Shown in pieces: positions 1-8,960 of a stretch of 64,000 bases of DNA. The position numbers were made by a program, and so were the translations under genes. Source of the stretch: Terrabacter sp. 28 (GTDB lineage: Bacteria > Actinomycetota > Actinomycetes > Actinomycetales > Dermatophilaceae); contig JYOE01000004.1 in NCBI GenBank assembly GCA_000955875.1, positions 484 to 64,483 of the forward strand, in the 5' to 3' direction. The notes beneath the pieces were generated by a model. That model was given only the letters and a program-made list of their open reading frames with translations, was not told the DNA's origin and made no database searches. Each line of letters opens with the position of its first letter. Within the stretch, counting starts at the first letter, position 1.

Positions 1-60
1 GTCGGCGGCCAGGGATGCGACGCGGTCCCAGTCCTGCTCGATCTGTTGCGCGCTCCCCAT
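1..60 (-). CDS. unknown protein, N-terminal fragment (runs off left edge)
   Basis: Only 20 codons are in the window, starting at an ATG (60-58) and reading MGSAQQIEQDW onward. Twenty residues are too few to name a family. The gene is divergent from the ABC importer operon, so the 282 bp between them should hold promoters for both directions. The call rests on the clear start and open frame; it could be spurious. Confidence 0.45.
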   Translation of the reverse strand, partial: MGSAQQIEQDWDRVASLAAD

Positions 61-200
61 GCCCCTATCGTACAGGTGTTCGAATCGTCGGGGAAGAGTC
101 GTCCACGCGAAAACCTATGCGCACAAGACGAATTCACGACGGTGCACCGCGATCCGTTGCATCAGGTGCCACCACCTGAACCTCGCCCCTGATGGCTCCC

Positions 201-229
201 AACCACATGCGTACGACGGGTTTGTGGTT
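201..229. promoter_or_regulatory. inverted repeat in the divergent intergenic region before the importer operon
   Basis: Arms aaccaca (201-207) and tgtggtt (223-229) flank a 15-nt spacer. It lies about 115 bp before the lipoprotein start, inside the only non-coding stretch (61-342) that can regulate the operon. I see no convincing -35/-10 pair here. A role as operator is inference from position alone. Confidence 0.25.
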
Positions 230-342
230 CCCGGTCCCACCGACGCACGTTGAAGGCTCACCTAGGTTCGCCGAAACGGTTGGGCGTCAACGGATCTCGT
301 TGCAGCAAAGGCGCGAGCGCCCACCAGAGGTGGAGGACATCG

Positions 343-1563
343 GTGTCCAAGCGGTGGAGTCTCGCGCTGGCGAGCGCCATGATCACCCTGTCGGTCGCGG
401 CCTGCGGGTCCCCTGGACAGCCCGGCGCGCCAGCCGCCGGTGATGCCTCAGGTGCGGGTGCCGCAGGTGGGGGCGCGCCCTTCAAGGTCGGCCTCGTCTA
501 CTCGAAGTCGGGCCCGCTCGCGAGCTACGGCGCGCAGTACCGCCAGGGTCTGACGGCCGGGATCGACTACGCCACGAAGGGAACCGGCAAGATCGGCGGC
601 CGCTCGATCGAGATCTCCGAGCAGGACGACGCGGGTGACCCCGCCAAGGCCGTCGCGTCGGCGACCGACCTCATCGGCAAGGGCAACAAGATCATCGCCG
701 GTTCGACCTCGAGCGGTGTCGCACTGCAGGTCGCGCCCCTGGCGAAGGACAACAAGATCCTCTTCGTGTCGGGCCCGGCCGCGGTCGACGCGGTCACCGG
801 CGCCAACCGCTACACGTTCCGCTCGGGTCGACAGACCTACCAGGACGTCGCCACCGCCGGCAGCATCCTCGGGGACGTCAAGGGCAAGAAGGTCACCGTC
901 CTGGCGCAGGACAGCGCCTTCGGCAAGGCGAACGTCGCCGCGGTCACGGCGATCCTCGGAGCCAAGGGCGCGACGGTGGACGCCGTCGAGGTGCCGGCCG
1001 CCGCGACCGACCTCACCCCGTTCGCCACGAAGGTCAAGGGGGCGGCACCCGACCTGCTCTTCGTCGCGTGGGCGGGAGCGAACGCGACGGCCATGTGGAC
1101 CACCCTCGGCCAGCAGGGCGTCTTCGACCAGACCAAGGTCGTCACGGGTCTCGACATCAAGCCCACCCACCCGCTCTTCGGTGAGGCGGCGACCAAGATC
1201 AACTTCCTGTCGCACTTCTTCGACGGCGCCGCCGACAACCCGGCCTACCAGGCCCTCGACGCAGGACTGAAGAAGCAGGGCTCCACCGTCGACCTCTTCA
1301 CCAACGACGGTTTCGTCGCGGGCCAGATGATCGTCCACGCGCTGGAGGGCGGTGGTGATGACGTCGACAAGATGGTGACCTCCCTGGAGGGCTGGTCGTT
1401 CGAGGGCCCCAAGGGCAAGCTCGAGATCCGCGCCGAGGACCACGCGCTGCTGCAGCCGATGTTCACCGCGACGCTCGAGAAGGACGGCAGCAACGTCATG
1501 CCGCAGCGCGTCGACACGCTCGACCCCGCAGCGGTCGCCCCGCCCGTCACGCCCTTCAAGTGA
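343..1563 (+). CDS. branched-chain amino acid-type ABC transporter substrate-binding lipoprotein
   Basis: 406 residues. I chose the GTG at 343 because a GGAGG-type ribosome site precedes it and translation from there gives a lipoprotein signal peptide: basic MSKRW, a hydrophobic run, then lipobox VAAC with Cys21 as the lipidation site. The rest has the LivJ/Periplas_BP_6 type I fold, beginning KVGLVYSKSGPLASYG after a Gly/Ala-rich linker. It should be anchored outside the membrane and deliver solute to LivH/LivM. It is the first gene of a tight operon, with the ATPase gene starting 16 bp after its stop. The family binds branched-chain amino acids, amides, urea or aromatic acids. The sequence does not fix the ligand, and the hydrolase at the operon end hints at a less usual substrate. 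Confidence 0.92.
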   Translation: MSKRWSLALASAMITLSVAACGSPGQPGAPAAGDASGAGAAGGGAPFKVGLVYSKSGPLASYGAQYRQGLTAGIDYATKGTGKIGGRSIEISEQDDAGDPAKAVASATDLIGKGNKIIAGSTSSGVALQVAPLAKDNKILFVSGPAAVDAVTGANRYTFRSGRQTYQDVATAGSILGDVKGKKVTVLAQDSAFGKANVAAVTAILGAKGATVDAVEVPAAATDLTPFATKVKGAAPDLLFVAWAGANATAMWTTLGQQGVFDQTKVVTGLDIKPTHPLFGEAATKINFLSHFFDGAADNPAYQALDAGLKKQGSTVDLFTNDGFVAGQMIVHALEGGGDDVDKMVTSLEGWSFEGPKGKLEIRAEDHALLQPMFTATLEKDGSNVMPQRVDTLDPAAVAPPVTPFK

Positions 1564-1579
1564 TCGGACCCGTCTCGTC

Positions 1580-2314
1580 GTGATCAGCGCTGAAGCGGTC
1601 GGCTGGAAGGTCGGCGGAGCCCAGATCCTCGACGACGTGTCGCTGTCCGTCGGGGCCGGTGAGCTGCTCGGCATCATCGGCCCCAACGGGGCGGGCAAGT
1701 CGTCGTTCGTGAACGTCCTCAGCGGGGTGACCAGGCCCACGACCGGTCGGATCACGCTCGGAGACAACGACGTCACGCGTGCCAGTGCCACCAGGCGGGC
1801 CCGACTCGGTCTGTCCCGGTCGTTCCAGACGTCCGCGCTCTTCGACGGCCTGACCGCGGGGGAGAACGTCCGCCTCGCCGTGCAGGCCGCCGGCTCGCGG
1901 CCGTTCTCGCCGTGGCGTGGGGCCGGTTCGTCGTCGAGCGAGGTCATCGAGTCGCTGCTGACCCGGGTGCGTATGCCGGGTCGCGGGCGCACGCTAGCCC
2001 GTGACCTCTCGCACGGCGAACGTCGCAAGCTCGAGCTCGCGATGTCCCTCGCATCCGAGCCGAGCGTGCTGCTGCTCGACGAGCCGATGGCCGGGGTGTC
2101 CGCGGAGGACGTCGACGGGCTGACGGAGATCATCGGCGAGGTGCGTGACGCGGGCGTCGCGGTCGCCATGGTCGAGCACCACATGCACGTCGTCCTCGGG
2201 CTCGCCGACCGCGTGGCCGTCCTGCACCACGGCGAGCTGCTGGCCGTGGGAGCGCCGGCCGAGGTCACGTCCGACGAGCGGGTCCAGCAGGCCTACCTGG
2301 GAGAAGCGCTGTGA
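1580..2314 (+). CDS. livG: ABC transporter ATP-binding protein, LivG type
   Basis: 244 residues, GTG start. Walker A GPNGAGKS is at 34-41, the ABC signature LSHGE at 143-147 and Walker B LLLDEP near 165. The sequence is LivG-like, including the family's SRSFQTSALF Q-loop region. It hydrolyses ATP on the inner face of the membrane to drive import through LivH/LivM. Its stop overlaps the GTG start of the next gene (GTGA), which implies translational coupling. Start choice: the next in-frame starts would cut into the first beta strand. Confidence 0.92.
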   Translation: MISAEAVGWKVGGAQILDDVSLSVGAGELLGIIGPNGAGKSSFVNVLSGVTRPTTGRITLGDNDVTRASATRRARLGLSRSFQTSALFDGLTAGENVRLAVQAAGSRPFSPWRGAGSSSSEVIESLLTRVRMPGRGRTLARDLSHGERRKLELAMSLASEPSVLLLDEPMAGVSAEDVDGLTEIIGEVRDAGVAVAMVEHHMHVVLGLADRVAVLHHGELLAVGAPAEVTSDERVQQAYLGEAL

Positions 2315-3069
2315 GCGAAGAGAGAGCCATCCACGACGCGACGCCGGAGGTGCAGCCACGCCCGGTGCTGTCGCTCGACGACGTCCACGTCCGCTTCGGC
2401 GGCTCGCACGTGCTTCAAGGCGTCTCGTTCGACGTCCCCTCCACGGGGGTGACGGCACTGCTCGGGCGCAACGGCGTCGGCAAGACGACCACGTTGAAGG
2501 CCGTCATCGGGCTTGCGCCGCGCTCGGGGCGGATCCTGCTGCAGGGCAGAGAGATCCAGCAGCAGGCGACGGCACGCATCGTCCGAGCCGGAGTCGGCTA
2601 CGTCCCCGAGGACCGTGAGGTCTTCGGCGGCCTGACCGTCGACGAGAACCTCCGTCTCGTCGACCCGGACCTCGGCGTCGACGCCCCGGTCGTGGCGGAG
2701 CTCTTCCCCGACCTGGTCAAGCGGCGCGGTCAGCGCGCCGGCACGCTGTCGGGCGGGCAGCAGCAGATGGTCTCGCTCGCGCGCGTCCTCCTGCGCGACA
2801 ACGCGCTGCTGCTCATCGACGAGCCCACCAAGGGACTCGCACCCAAGCTCGTGACCGAGGTGGCCGACGTCCTCGCCGAGGTCGCGCGCACGACCCCGAT
2901 CCTGCTCGTCGAGCAGAACCTGCCGCTGGTGCGTCGCATCGCCGACCGGGTCGTCGTGCTCGACGCCGGTGAGGTCGTGCACCGCGGCGCCGCCGCCGAC
3001 CTCGTCGCGGACGTCGAGCTGACCCGGGAGCTGCTCGGCGTCTCGATGCGACGGGAGGGCGCCGCGTGA
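2311..3069 (+). CDS. livF: ABC transporter ATP-binding protein, LivF type
   Basis: 252 residues, GTG start overlapping the livG stop. Walker A GRNGVGKT is at 52-59, the signature LSGGQ near 146 and Walker B LLLIDEPTKGLAP near 167. That last extended Walker B is typical of LivF. About 19 residues precede the first conserved strand, so a later start is possible but none has a better ribosome site. LivF and LivG form the usual pair of different ATPases of this importer family. Its 3' end overlaps livH by 4 bp. Confidence 0.92.
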   Translation: MSEERAIHDATPEVQPRPVLSLDDVHVRFGGSHVLQGVSFDVPSTGVTALLGRNGVGKTTTLKAVIGLAPRSGRILLQGREIQQQATARIVRAGVGYVPEDREVFGGLTVDENLRLVDPDLGVDAPVVAELFPDLVKRRGQRAGTLSGGQQQMVSLARVLLRDNALLLIDEPTKGLAPKLVTEVADVLAEVARTTPILLVEQNLPLVRRIADRVVVLDAGEVVHRGAAADLVADVELTRELLGVSMRREGAA

Positions 3070-3950
3070 GCGACCTCGTGCTGCTCCTCGTCACGGGCCT
3101 TGGTCTCGGGGCGCTCTACTTCATCGCCGCGAGCGGGCTGAGCCTCATCTACGGCCTCATGGGCGTGCTCAACTTCGCGCACGGCGCGTTCATGACCGCG
3201 GGCGCCTATGCCGGCTGGCTCACCATGGACGCGCTCCCCGAGTCATGGCCCACAGGGTCACGTCTTGTGCTCGCGCTGCTGGTCGCCGTCGTCGTCGGCA
3301 CCGTGATCGGCGTGGTCGTCGAGGTCGTGCTGATCCGTCCGCTCTACCGCCACCACATCCAGCAGGTTCTCGTCACCGTCGGGCTCTCGCTGGCGGGCGT
3401 CGCTGCGGCACAGGGCATCTGGGGGTCGGACCCCCGCCCCGTCGACAAGCCGGTCTGGATGACCACGACCAGCGACGTCCTCGGCGCGCGGCTGCCGAAC
3501 GACCGGCTCGTCTACGTCGTTGCGGCCGTGGCGCTCTTCCTCGGCCTGATGGCGCTGCTGCACCTGACCCGGCTGGGCCTCGTGATCCGTGCGGGCGTCG
3601 AGAACCGCACCATGGTGGAGGCGCTGGGCATCAACGTCCGCCGAACCTTCACGGTGGTCTTCGCCATCGGCGGCGCCGCAGCCGGGCTGGCTGGGGTCCT
3701 CTACTCCCAGTACGCCGGCGCGGTGTCTCCGGCGCAGGGTGGGTCGCTGCTCATCTTCGCCTTCATCGTCGTGGTCATCGGCGGCATGGGCTCGCTGCCG
3801 GGAACCGCGGTCGCGGCCGTGGTCGTGGGCCTCGTCCAGCAGCTCGCGAACTACTACGCGGCGAGCGGGGTGGGCGACCTGTCGGTCGTGCTCCTCCTCG
3901 CTCTGGTCCTCCTGCTCCGCCCGACGTCCCTGAAGGGGGCCCCGGCATGA
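3066..3950 (+). CDS. livH: branched-chain amino acid-type ABC permease, LivH
   Basis: 294 residues, almost entirely hydrophobic, with about eight predicted membrane spans. The family signature region GLSLIYGLMGVLNFAHGAF lies near the N-terminus, and an EALGIN cytoplasmic loop that meets the ATPase follows later. It forms half of the translocation path. GTG start overlaps the livF stop; its own stop overlaps the ATG of livM. Length and motif order match ordinary LivH proteins. Confidence 0.92.
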   Translation: MSDLVLLLVTGLGLGALYFIAASGLSLIYGLMGVLNFAHGAFMTAGAYAGWLTMDALPESWPTGSRLVLALLVAVVVGTVIGVVVEVVLIRPLYRHHIQQVLVTVGLSLAGVAAAQGIWGSDPRPVDKPVWMTTTSDVLGARLPNDRLVYVVAAVALFLGLMALLHLTRLGLVIRAGVENRTMVEALGINVRRTFTVVFAIGGAAAGLAGVLYSQYAGAVSPAQGGSLLIFAFIVVVIGGMGSLPGTAVAAVVVGLVQQLANYYAASGVGDLSVVLLLALVLLLRPTSLKGAPA

Positions 3951-5077
3951 CGTCATCGACCCAGACACCCCCGGCCGTCCGCGCCTCGACAGGAGGTCCT
4001 GACAGCCCGGACGGCCCGGCGGGGACGCAGCCGCGTTCCTCCCGTGCCCGTGTCCTGCTGCGCGCCATCCCCGCGCTCGTCGTAGTGGCCGTGCTCGCGT
4101 ACCTGCCGTACGTCGCGGCCGAGCTTCCCGGCATCCTGCCCGGTCGCGTCAACGGCCCGGGGTCGATGCAGCTGCTCGCCACCTGCCTCGTCGTCGGCGG
4201 GATCGCCCTCAGCTACGACGTGCTCTTCGGTCGCACCGGGCTGCTCAGCTTCGGGCACGCCCTGTTCGTGGCCGCCGGCAGCTACCTGCTGACGATCTCG
4301 CTGTCCACCTGGGACCTGCCGCTGCCCCTGGCGGTGGGTGTCGCGCTGGGCCTCTCGACGCTGCTCGCTCTGGCCGTCGGTGCGATCGCCCTGCGCGTCG
4401 GCGGTATCGCCTTCGCCATGGTGACGCTCGCGTTCGCGCAGGCGGCCTCCATCGTCGTGATGCGCAACCCCGGTGGCCTGACCGGCGGCGAGGAGGGGAA
4501 GCCGCTCGACCGCGACGCCCTCCCGGGCCTGTTGGTCGGGGTCTCGAACGCGCCGTACCGCTACTGGCTGGCGCTCGGGTTCGTCGTCGTCGCCTGGGTG
4601 TTCGTGAGCCTGCTCGTCCGGTCCCGGGCCGGCCACGCGATGGCCGCCGTGCGCGAGAACGAGCAGCGCGCCGCCGTCCTCGGCTTCGGCACGTACCGGG
4701 TGAAGCTCATGGCGATCGTGGCCGGCTCGTTCCTCGGGGCGGTCGGCGGCGCCGTCCACGCCCTCGTGCTCGGGGGCTCGAACCCGCACCTGACGACCTC
4801 GGAGTTCACCCTCTCGTTGCTCGTCATGGTGGTGCTGGGCGGTGCCGGCCACCGCTGGGGAGGCGTGCTCGGCGGGGTGCTCTACACGTACGCCGACGCG
4901 CGGCTCGTCGAGGTGAGCAACGCCGGCTTCCTCCACTCGCTGCCGGAGGTCGTGCGACAGGTCCTGTCGCAGCCTCTCTTCATCCTCGGCGCGTTCTTCG
5001 TCGTCGTGGTCTACTTCGCACCGTCGGGCCTGACCGGGCTCGGCGGCCGTCTGATCAGGAGAGCGGGGACCAGGTGA
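3947..5077 (+). CDS. livM: branched-chain amino acid-type ABC permease, LivM
   Basis: 376 residues from the ATG at 3947 (ATGA overlap with livH). A polar Pro/Ser-rich N-terminal tail of about 40 residues precedes the first membrane span. Then come the LivM signature GRTGLLSFGHALFVAAG and the loop AVRENEQRAAVLGFGTYRVK. The open frame extends far upstream in the livH region, but that part is a shadow of livH. It completes the heteromeric permease. The next gene starts inside its stop codon. Confidence 0.92.
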   Translation: MTSSTQTPPAVRASTGGPDSPDGPAGTQPRSSRARVLLRAIPALVVVAVLAYLPYVAAELPGILPGRVNGPGSMQLLATCLVVGGIALSYDVLFGRTGLLSFGHALFVAAGSYLLTISLSTWDLPLPLAVGVALGLSTLLALAVGAIALRVGGIAFAMVTLAFAQAASIVVMRNPGGLTGGEEGKPLDRDALPGLLVGVSNAPYRYWLALGFVVVAWVFVSLLVRSRAGHAMAAVRENEQRAAVLGFGTYRVKLMAIVAGSFLGAVGGAVHALVLGGSNPHLTTSEFTLSLLVMVVLGGAGHRWGGVLGGVLYTYADARLVEVSNAGFLHSLPEVVRQVLSQPLFILGAFFVVVVYFAPSGLTGLGGRLIRRAGTR

Positions 5078-5997
5078 GCACCACGTCCGCCTTCGTCATC
5101 GAGCTGCCCGAGGGCAGCATCGCCATCCACGACCTGAGCCTCGGCAGCCCTCCCCCCGACGCACCGGTCGTGCTCGCCGTGCACGGCATCACGGCCAACG
5201 GCCTCTCGTGGCGCCGGGTCGCCGACGAGATCGGACACCGCCACGGTCCGGGCGCCGTCCGCGTGCTCGCTCCTGACCTCCGCGGTCGCGGAGACAGCCG
5301 GTCGGCGCCGGCGCCCTACGGGCTGGCCGCGCACGTCGACGACCTCGTGTCGGTCGCCACGGCGTTCGCGGCCACGCCGGTGCTCCTCGGGCACTCGATG
5401 GGCGCGTTCATCAGCGCCCTGGCGGCCGCTCGCCACCCCGAGCGGTTCTCCGGCGCGGTCCTCGTCGACGGCGGCCTGGCCTTTCCCGTGCCGGACGACC
5501 TCGACGTCGACGCGGCGCTGCGGTCGGTCATCGGCCCGGCCATGGACCGGCTGTCGATGCGCTTCCCCGACCCGGCGGCATACCTCGACTTCTGGTCGCA
5601 GCACCCCGCCCTCGGGCCGGTGCTCCGCGGCCCCGGCGGCGACGCCGCCCGCGCCTACATCGAGCACGACCTCGTCGAGGACGCGCCGGGGGAGTGGCGC
5701 AGCACGTGCGTGCTCGACGCGGTGCGCGCCGACGGGGCCGACGTCATGGCCGACCGCGAGACCCACGGCGCGCTGAGAGCGGCCGTCGCCGACGGGGTCG
5801 GCACGGAGCTCGTCTGGGCCGAGCGCGGCCTGCTCGACGAGCCGCAGGGCCTCTACGACGAGTCCCGTCTCGAGGCCCTCGGAGTGCCGTCCGAGGTGAG
5901 GGTCACGCGGGTCGACGCGAACCACTACGACGTCATCCTCGGCGCGCGGGGCGTCGAAGCCGTCGTCGACGCCGTCGACCGTCAGCTCGGGGCCTGA
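5074..5997 (+). CDS. alpha/beta-fold hydrolase, last gene of the importer operon
   Basis: 307 residues, GTG start overlapping the livM stop. The alpha/beta-hydrolase layout is clear: oxyanion-hole HG at 37-38, nucleophile elbow GHSMG with Ser108, and the likely catalytic His284 in DANHYDVILG. The 4-bp coupling to livM suggests it acts on the imported solute or a product of it, for example an ester, lactone or amide. That is inference; the sequence does not name the substrate. Its last 16 bp overlap the 3' end of the convergent PucR-type regulator. Confidence 0.85.
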   Translation: MSTTSAFVIELPEGSIAIHDLSLGSPPPDAPVVLAVHGITANGLSWRRVADEIGHRHGPGAVRVLAPDLRGRGDSRSAPAPYGLAAHVDDLVSVATAFAATPVLLGHSMGAFISALAAARHPERFSGAVLVDGGLAFPVPDDLDVDAALRSVIGPAMDRLSMRFPDPAAYLDFWSQHPALGPVLRGPGGDAARAYIEHDLVEDAPGEWRSTCVLDAVRADGADVMADRETHGALRAAVADGVGTELVWAERGLLDEPQGLYDESRLEALGVPSEVRVTRVDANHYDVILGARGVEAVVDAVDRQLGA

Positions 5998-7874
5998 AGC
6001 GCGCGCAGACGCAGCGCGATCTGCAGCTCGAGCGCGTGCTCTGGCTGTTGCCACGTCTCGCCGAGCAGGGCCGTGATGCGCTCGAGCCGCTGCGACACCG
6101 TGTTGACGTGCACGTGCAGCGTGCCGGCCGCGTGGCGCGGGCTGCCGCCGGCGCCGAAGTACGCGGCGAGCGTGCCCACGAGGTCCGTGCCGCGACGCTC
6201 GTCGTAGTCGACGACGGGACCCAGCAGACGGCGTACGTACTCGTCGACGTCTGGCGCGGAACCGACGATGAGACCGGCGAAGCCGAGCTGGGTCGCCGCG
6301 GCGCCCTTGCCCCGGTGGCCCAGGGCGATGAGGGCGCCGACGGTGCGGTGGCCCTCCTCGTACGCCTCGGTGATGGCATCGACGTCGCTCACCGGTCCCA
6401 CGCCGGCCACAGTGACGCAGGTGCGCTTGCCGATGCGCGCCGCCGCCGAGCGCGCGAGCCCGTCGGCGTCGGTGCCGGGCACGAGGGCGATGACGTCACC
6501 GTCGTGCGACCCCACGAGAGCAGCGTCGCCCGTCGCGGCGCTGGCGGAGATGAGCAGGGCTCGGTGGCCGGCCGACTCGTCGCCGCGCAGGACGAGCAGG
6601 CAGAAGGGCCGCTGCGGGTCGAAGCCCACGGTCTGGGCCAGGGTGAGCCGCTCCTCCCTCGAGCCGCGTGCGCTGACGAGGTCGCTGACGAGCCGGTTGC
6701 GGGCCGACTGGCGGGCGTCGGCGGCCTGCCGCTCGAAGAGCAGGACGAGGGCGGTGACGACGCCGGCGCGCTCGACGGTGCGCTGGTCGGAGTCGCCCAG
6801 GGTGAGCCCGCCCACGTAGATCGTGCCCAGACGCTCCCGCGCGGCCGTGACGGCCACCGCGTAGACGCCGTCCTGCTCGACGAGGCGCCCGGTGCCCAGC
6901 CCCGGAAGGGCGTTGAGGCTCGCGAAGGGGTCGTCGCCGCCGGGTGACGGCTCGGGCGCCGGACCGGCCGCGCTGTGGCGCTGGCCGTTCTCGTCGACGA
7001 GCACGGCCCAGCCGCCGAGCAGCTCGGCCAGGGCGTGCGTGATGTCATCGACGCCGCCCCCGCCCAGCACGAGGGAGGCGAAGCGGTCGTGGGCGGCAGC
7101 CGCCTTCTCGACGCCCTCGGCGTACTGCCGGACGGTCTCGTGGGCATCGGAGAGCGCTGCGAGCGCGTTCTCGGCGTCCGCCAGCGCGCGCGTCTGCACG
7201 AGCGTGACCGCTGCCAGCGTGGCCAGGTTGCCGAGCAGCCCGACCTCCTCGCGCGTGAACGGCCGGGACGAGCGGTTGGCGGCGAAGAGGACCCCCACGA
7301 AGTGCGACTCGACGATGAGCGGCGTGCCGCAGATCGCGATGATGCCCTCCTCGCCGACCGCGCTGTTGATCGCCTCCGTGTGCCGGAAGCGTTCGTCGGA
7401 CCAGTAGTCGGCGGTCCAGTACGGCTTGTGCGTCGACGCCACGAGTCCTCCGAGACCGGCGCCCAGGGCGAGCCGCACCGACTGGAAGGCGGCCGAGACC
7501 GAACCGTCGGTGGCCCGCATGTAGGTGTCGCCGGCCTCCGGGTCGTAGAGGGTGAGGTAGGCGAGGTCGGTGCCGACGAGCCGGCGCGCGCGGCGGACGA
7601 TGGCATCGAGCACCGACCCGGGGTCGCTCTCGGTCGCCAGCTCGCGCGCCGTGTCGAGCAGTGCGGCGAGACCCGCCTCGCGGTGCTGGTGCACCTCGCG
7701 CGCGCTCGCGATGCGCAGCGCGAGGTCGCGGGCCTCCGCCGGGGCGGGGGCGGCGGCGACCTCGGCGACGGGTGCGTCGGCGGCGAGCAGCTCGAGCAGG
7801 TGCATGACCTGCTGGGCGTGCTCGGTCGCGACCGCCGGGTCGGCGGTCTGTGACGTGTCGCTGGGGGTGGCCAC
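5982..7874 (-). CDS. GAF-domain PucR/CdaR-type transcriptional regulator
   Basis: 630 residues, GTG start. A GAF sensor-like domain occupies roughly residues 60-220 (DLAYLTLYDPEAGDTYMRA). The extreme C-terminus carries the PucR-family helix-turn-helix (YFGAGGSPRHAAGTLHVHVNTVSQRLERI, split here only for description) near 565-625. Such proteins usually regulate catabolic or uptake genes nearby. It converges on the importer operon (3' overlap of 16 bp) and lies just downstream of a 3-hydroxybutyrate dehydrogenase on the same strand. Either could be its target; the sequence cannot decide. The effector is unknown. Confidence 0.85.
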   Translation of the reverse strand: MATPSDTSQTADPAVATEHAQQVMHLLELLAADAPVAEVAAAPAPAEARDLALRIASAREVHQHREAGLAALLDTARELATESDPGSVLDAIVRRARRLVGTDLAYLTLYDPEAGDTYMRATDGSVSAAFQSVRLALGAGLGGLVASTHKPYWTADYWSDERFRHTEAINSAVGEEGIIAICGTPLIVESHFVGVLFAANRSSRPFTREEVGLLGNLATLAAVTLVQTRALADAENALAALSDAHETVRQYAEGVEKAAAAHDRFASLVLGGGGVDDITHALAELLGGWAVLVDENGQRHSAAGPAPEPSPGGDDPFASLNALPGLGTGRLVEQDGVYAVAVTAARERLGTIYVGGLTLGDSDQRTVERAGVVTALVLLFERQAADARQSARNRLVSDLVSARGSREERLTLAQTVGFDPQRPFCLLVLRGDESAGHRALLISASAATGDAALVGSHDGDVIALVPGTDADGLARSAAARIGKRTCVTVAGVGPVSDVDAITEAYEEGHRTVGALIALGHRGKGAAATQLGFAGLIVGSAPDVDEYVRRLLGPVVDYDERRGTDLVGTLAAYFGAGGSPRHAAGTLHVHVNTVSQRLERITALLGETWQQPEHALELQIALRLRALQAPS

Positions 7875-7943
7875 GGGCAGATCCTAGGCGCGTCGCGGGC
7901 GGGCGATGAGGACGGACCCCGATCGGTGGGCGGGAAGGCCGCG

Positions 7944-8765
7944 TCAGTGCGCGGTCCAGCCGCCGTCCATCGAGAACGAGGTTCCGTTGACCGAGCCGGA
8001 TGCCGGCCCACACAGGAAGAGGGTCAGCGCGGCGACCTCGTCGGGCTCGACGAGACGCTTGACGGCCACCGGGGCCAGCATGACCTTCTCGACGACCTCG
8101 GACTCGGCGATGCCGTGCGTGCGGGCCTGGTCGGCGATCTGCTTCTCGACGAGCGGGGTGCGCACGTAGGCGGGGTTGATGCACGTGGAGGTGACGCCGT
8201 GCGGGCCCCCTTCGAGGGCGACGACCTTCGAGAGGCCCTCGAGCCCGTGCTTGGCCGTCACGTAGGCGGACTTGAAGGCGCTGGCCCGCAGGCCGTGCAC
8301 GCTGGAGATGTTGACGACTCGGCCCCAGCCACGGTCGTACATGTGCGGCAGGCTCTGCCGGATGAGCCGGAACGGCGAGACGAGCATCAGGTCGAGGATG
8401 AAGTCGAACCGCTCGAGCGGGAACTCCTCGATCGGGCTGACGTGCTGGATCCCGGCGTTGTTGACGAGGATGTCGACCTCGGTCGGCAGGTCGGCGAGCG
8501 CGTCGAGGTCGGCGAGGTCCGCCGTGATGGTCGACAGGGCGGCGCCGTCGGCGAGGGCGGCGAGGCCCTGCTCGTCCCGGTCGACCGCGTGCACCTTGGC
8601 GCCGGCACCGGCCAGGGCCCTCGCGACGCTCGCCCCGATGCCGCTCGCGGCGCCGGTCACGAGGGCCGTCCGGCCGGTCAGGTCGATGGGTTCGTTGACC
8701 GCCGTGCGGACCCGCGCAGGGGAGTCCGGGGCGGCGTCGCGTGCGTCGGTGCGGGCGTCGGCCAT
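7944..8765 (-). CDS. bdhA: 3-hydroxybutyrate dehydrogenase (short-chain dehydrogenase)
   Basis: 273 residues, ATG start. Classical SDR: nucleotide motif TGAASGIG (37-44), NNAG (102-105) and catalytic Ser155, Tyr168, Lys172 (YxxxK). The segment SVHGLRASAFKSAYVTAKHG followed by VALEGG is characteristic of D-beta-hydroxybutyrate dehydrogenase, which interconverts 3-hydroxybutyrate and acetoacetate with NAD. The first 27 residues are an unconserved tail, so a later start is possible. It lies 69 bp upstream of the PucR-type regulator on the same strand, possibly one transcript. Confidence 0.85.
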   Translation of the reverse strand: MADARTDARDAAPDSPARVRTAVNEPIDLTGRTALVTGAASGIGASVARALAGAGAKVHAVDRDEQGLAALADGAALSTITADLADLDALADLPTEVDILVNNAGIQHVSPIEEFPLERFDFILDLMLVSPFRLIRQSLPHMYDRGWGRVVNISSVHGLRASAFKSAYVTAKHGLEGLSKVVALEGGPHGVTSTCINPAYVRTPLVEKQIADQARTHGIAESEVVEKVMLAPVAVKRLVEPDEVAALTLFLCGPASGSVNGTSFSMDGGWTAH

Positions 8766-8892
8766 GCGGGAAGACTAGGGAGGGGCCCGGAGGCCACCTG
8801 TGTGGTGACCTGACACAAAACCCCCGGTTCCATGTGTCTACCGCTCACGTGGGGGCCGGCCCCTCGGCTCGTGGTCGCCGGGACGTGCCGGG

Positions 8893-8930
8893 ACCGTGCT
8901 GGGACCTTGCTGGGACCTTGGCCTCTGGTC
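8893..8930 (+). repeat. short imperfect tandem repeat of tgctgggacct
   Basis: Two adjacent copies of tgctgggacctt and a degenerate third (gtgccgggaccg) precede the carboxylesterase. They lie in the 195-bp divergent spacer between bdhA and the esterase. No function is evident; it may be simple slippage. Confidence 0.4.
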
Positions 8931-8960
8931 GCTCGAAGACCCCCGGCGCACGGTGGACGT

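Noticed and set aside
448..2268. Long open frame on the minus strand opposite the lipoprotein and livG
   Set aside because: It spans two well-supported genes and their gap, has low-complexity Arg/Asp-rich translation and no motif. Such frames are common opposite GC-rich genes; similar ones at 39157-41637 and 53590-56193 were dropped for the same reason.
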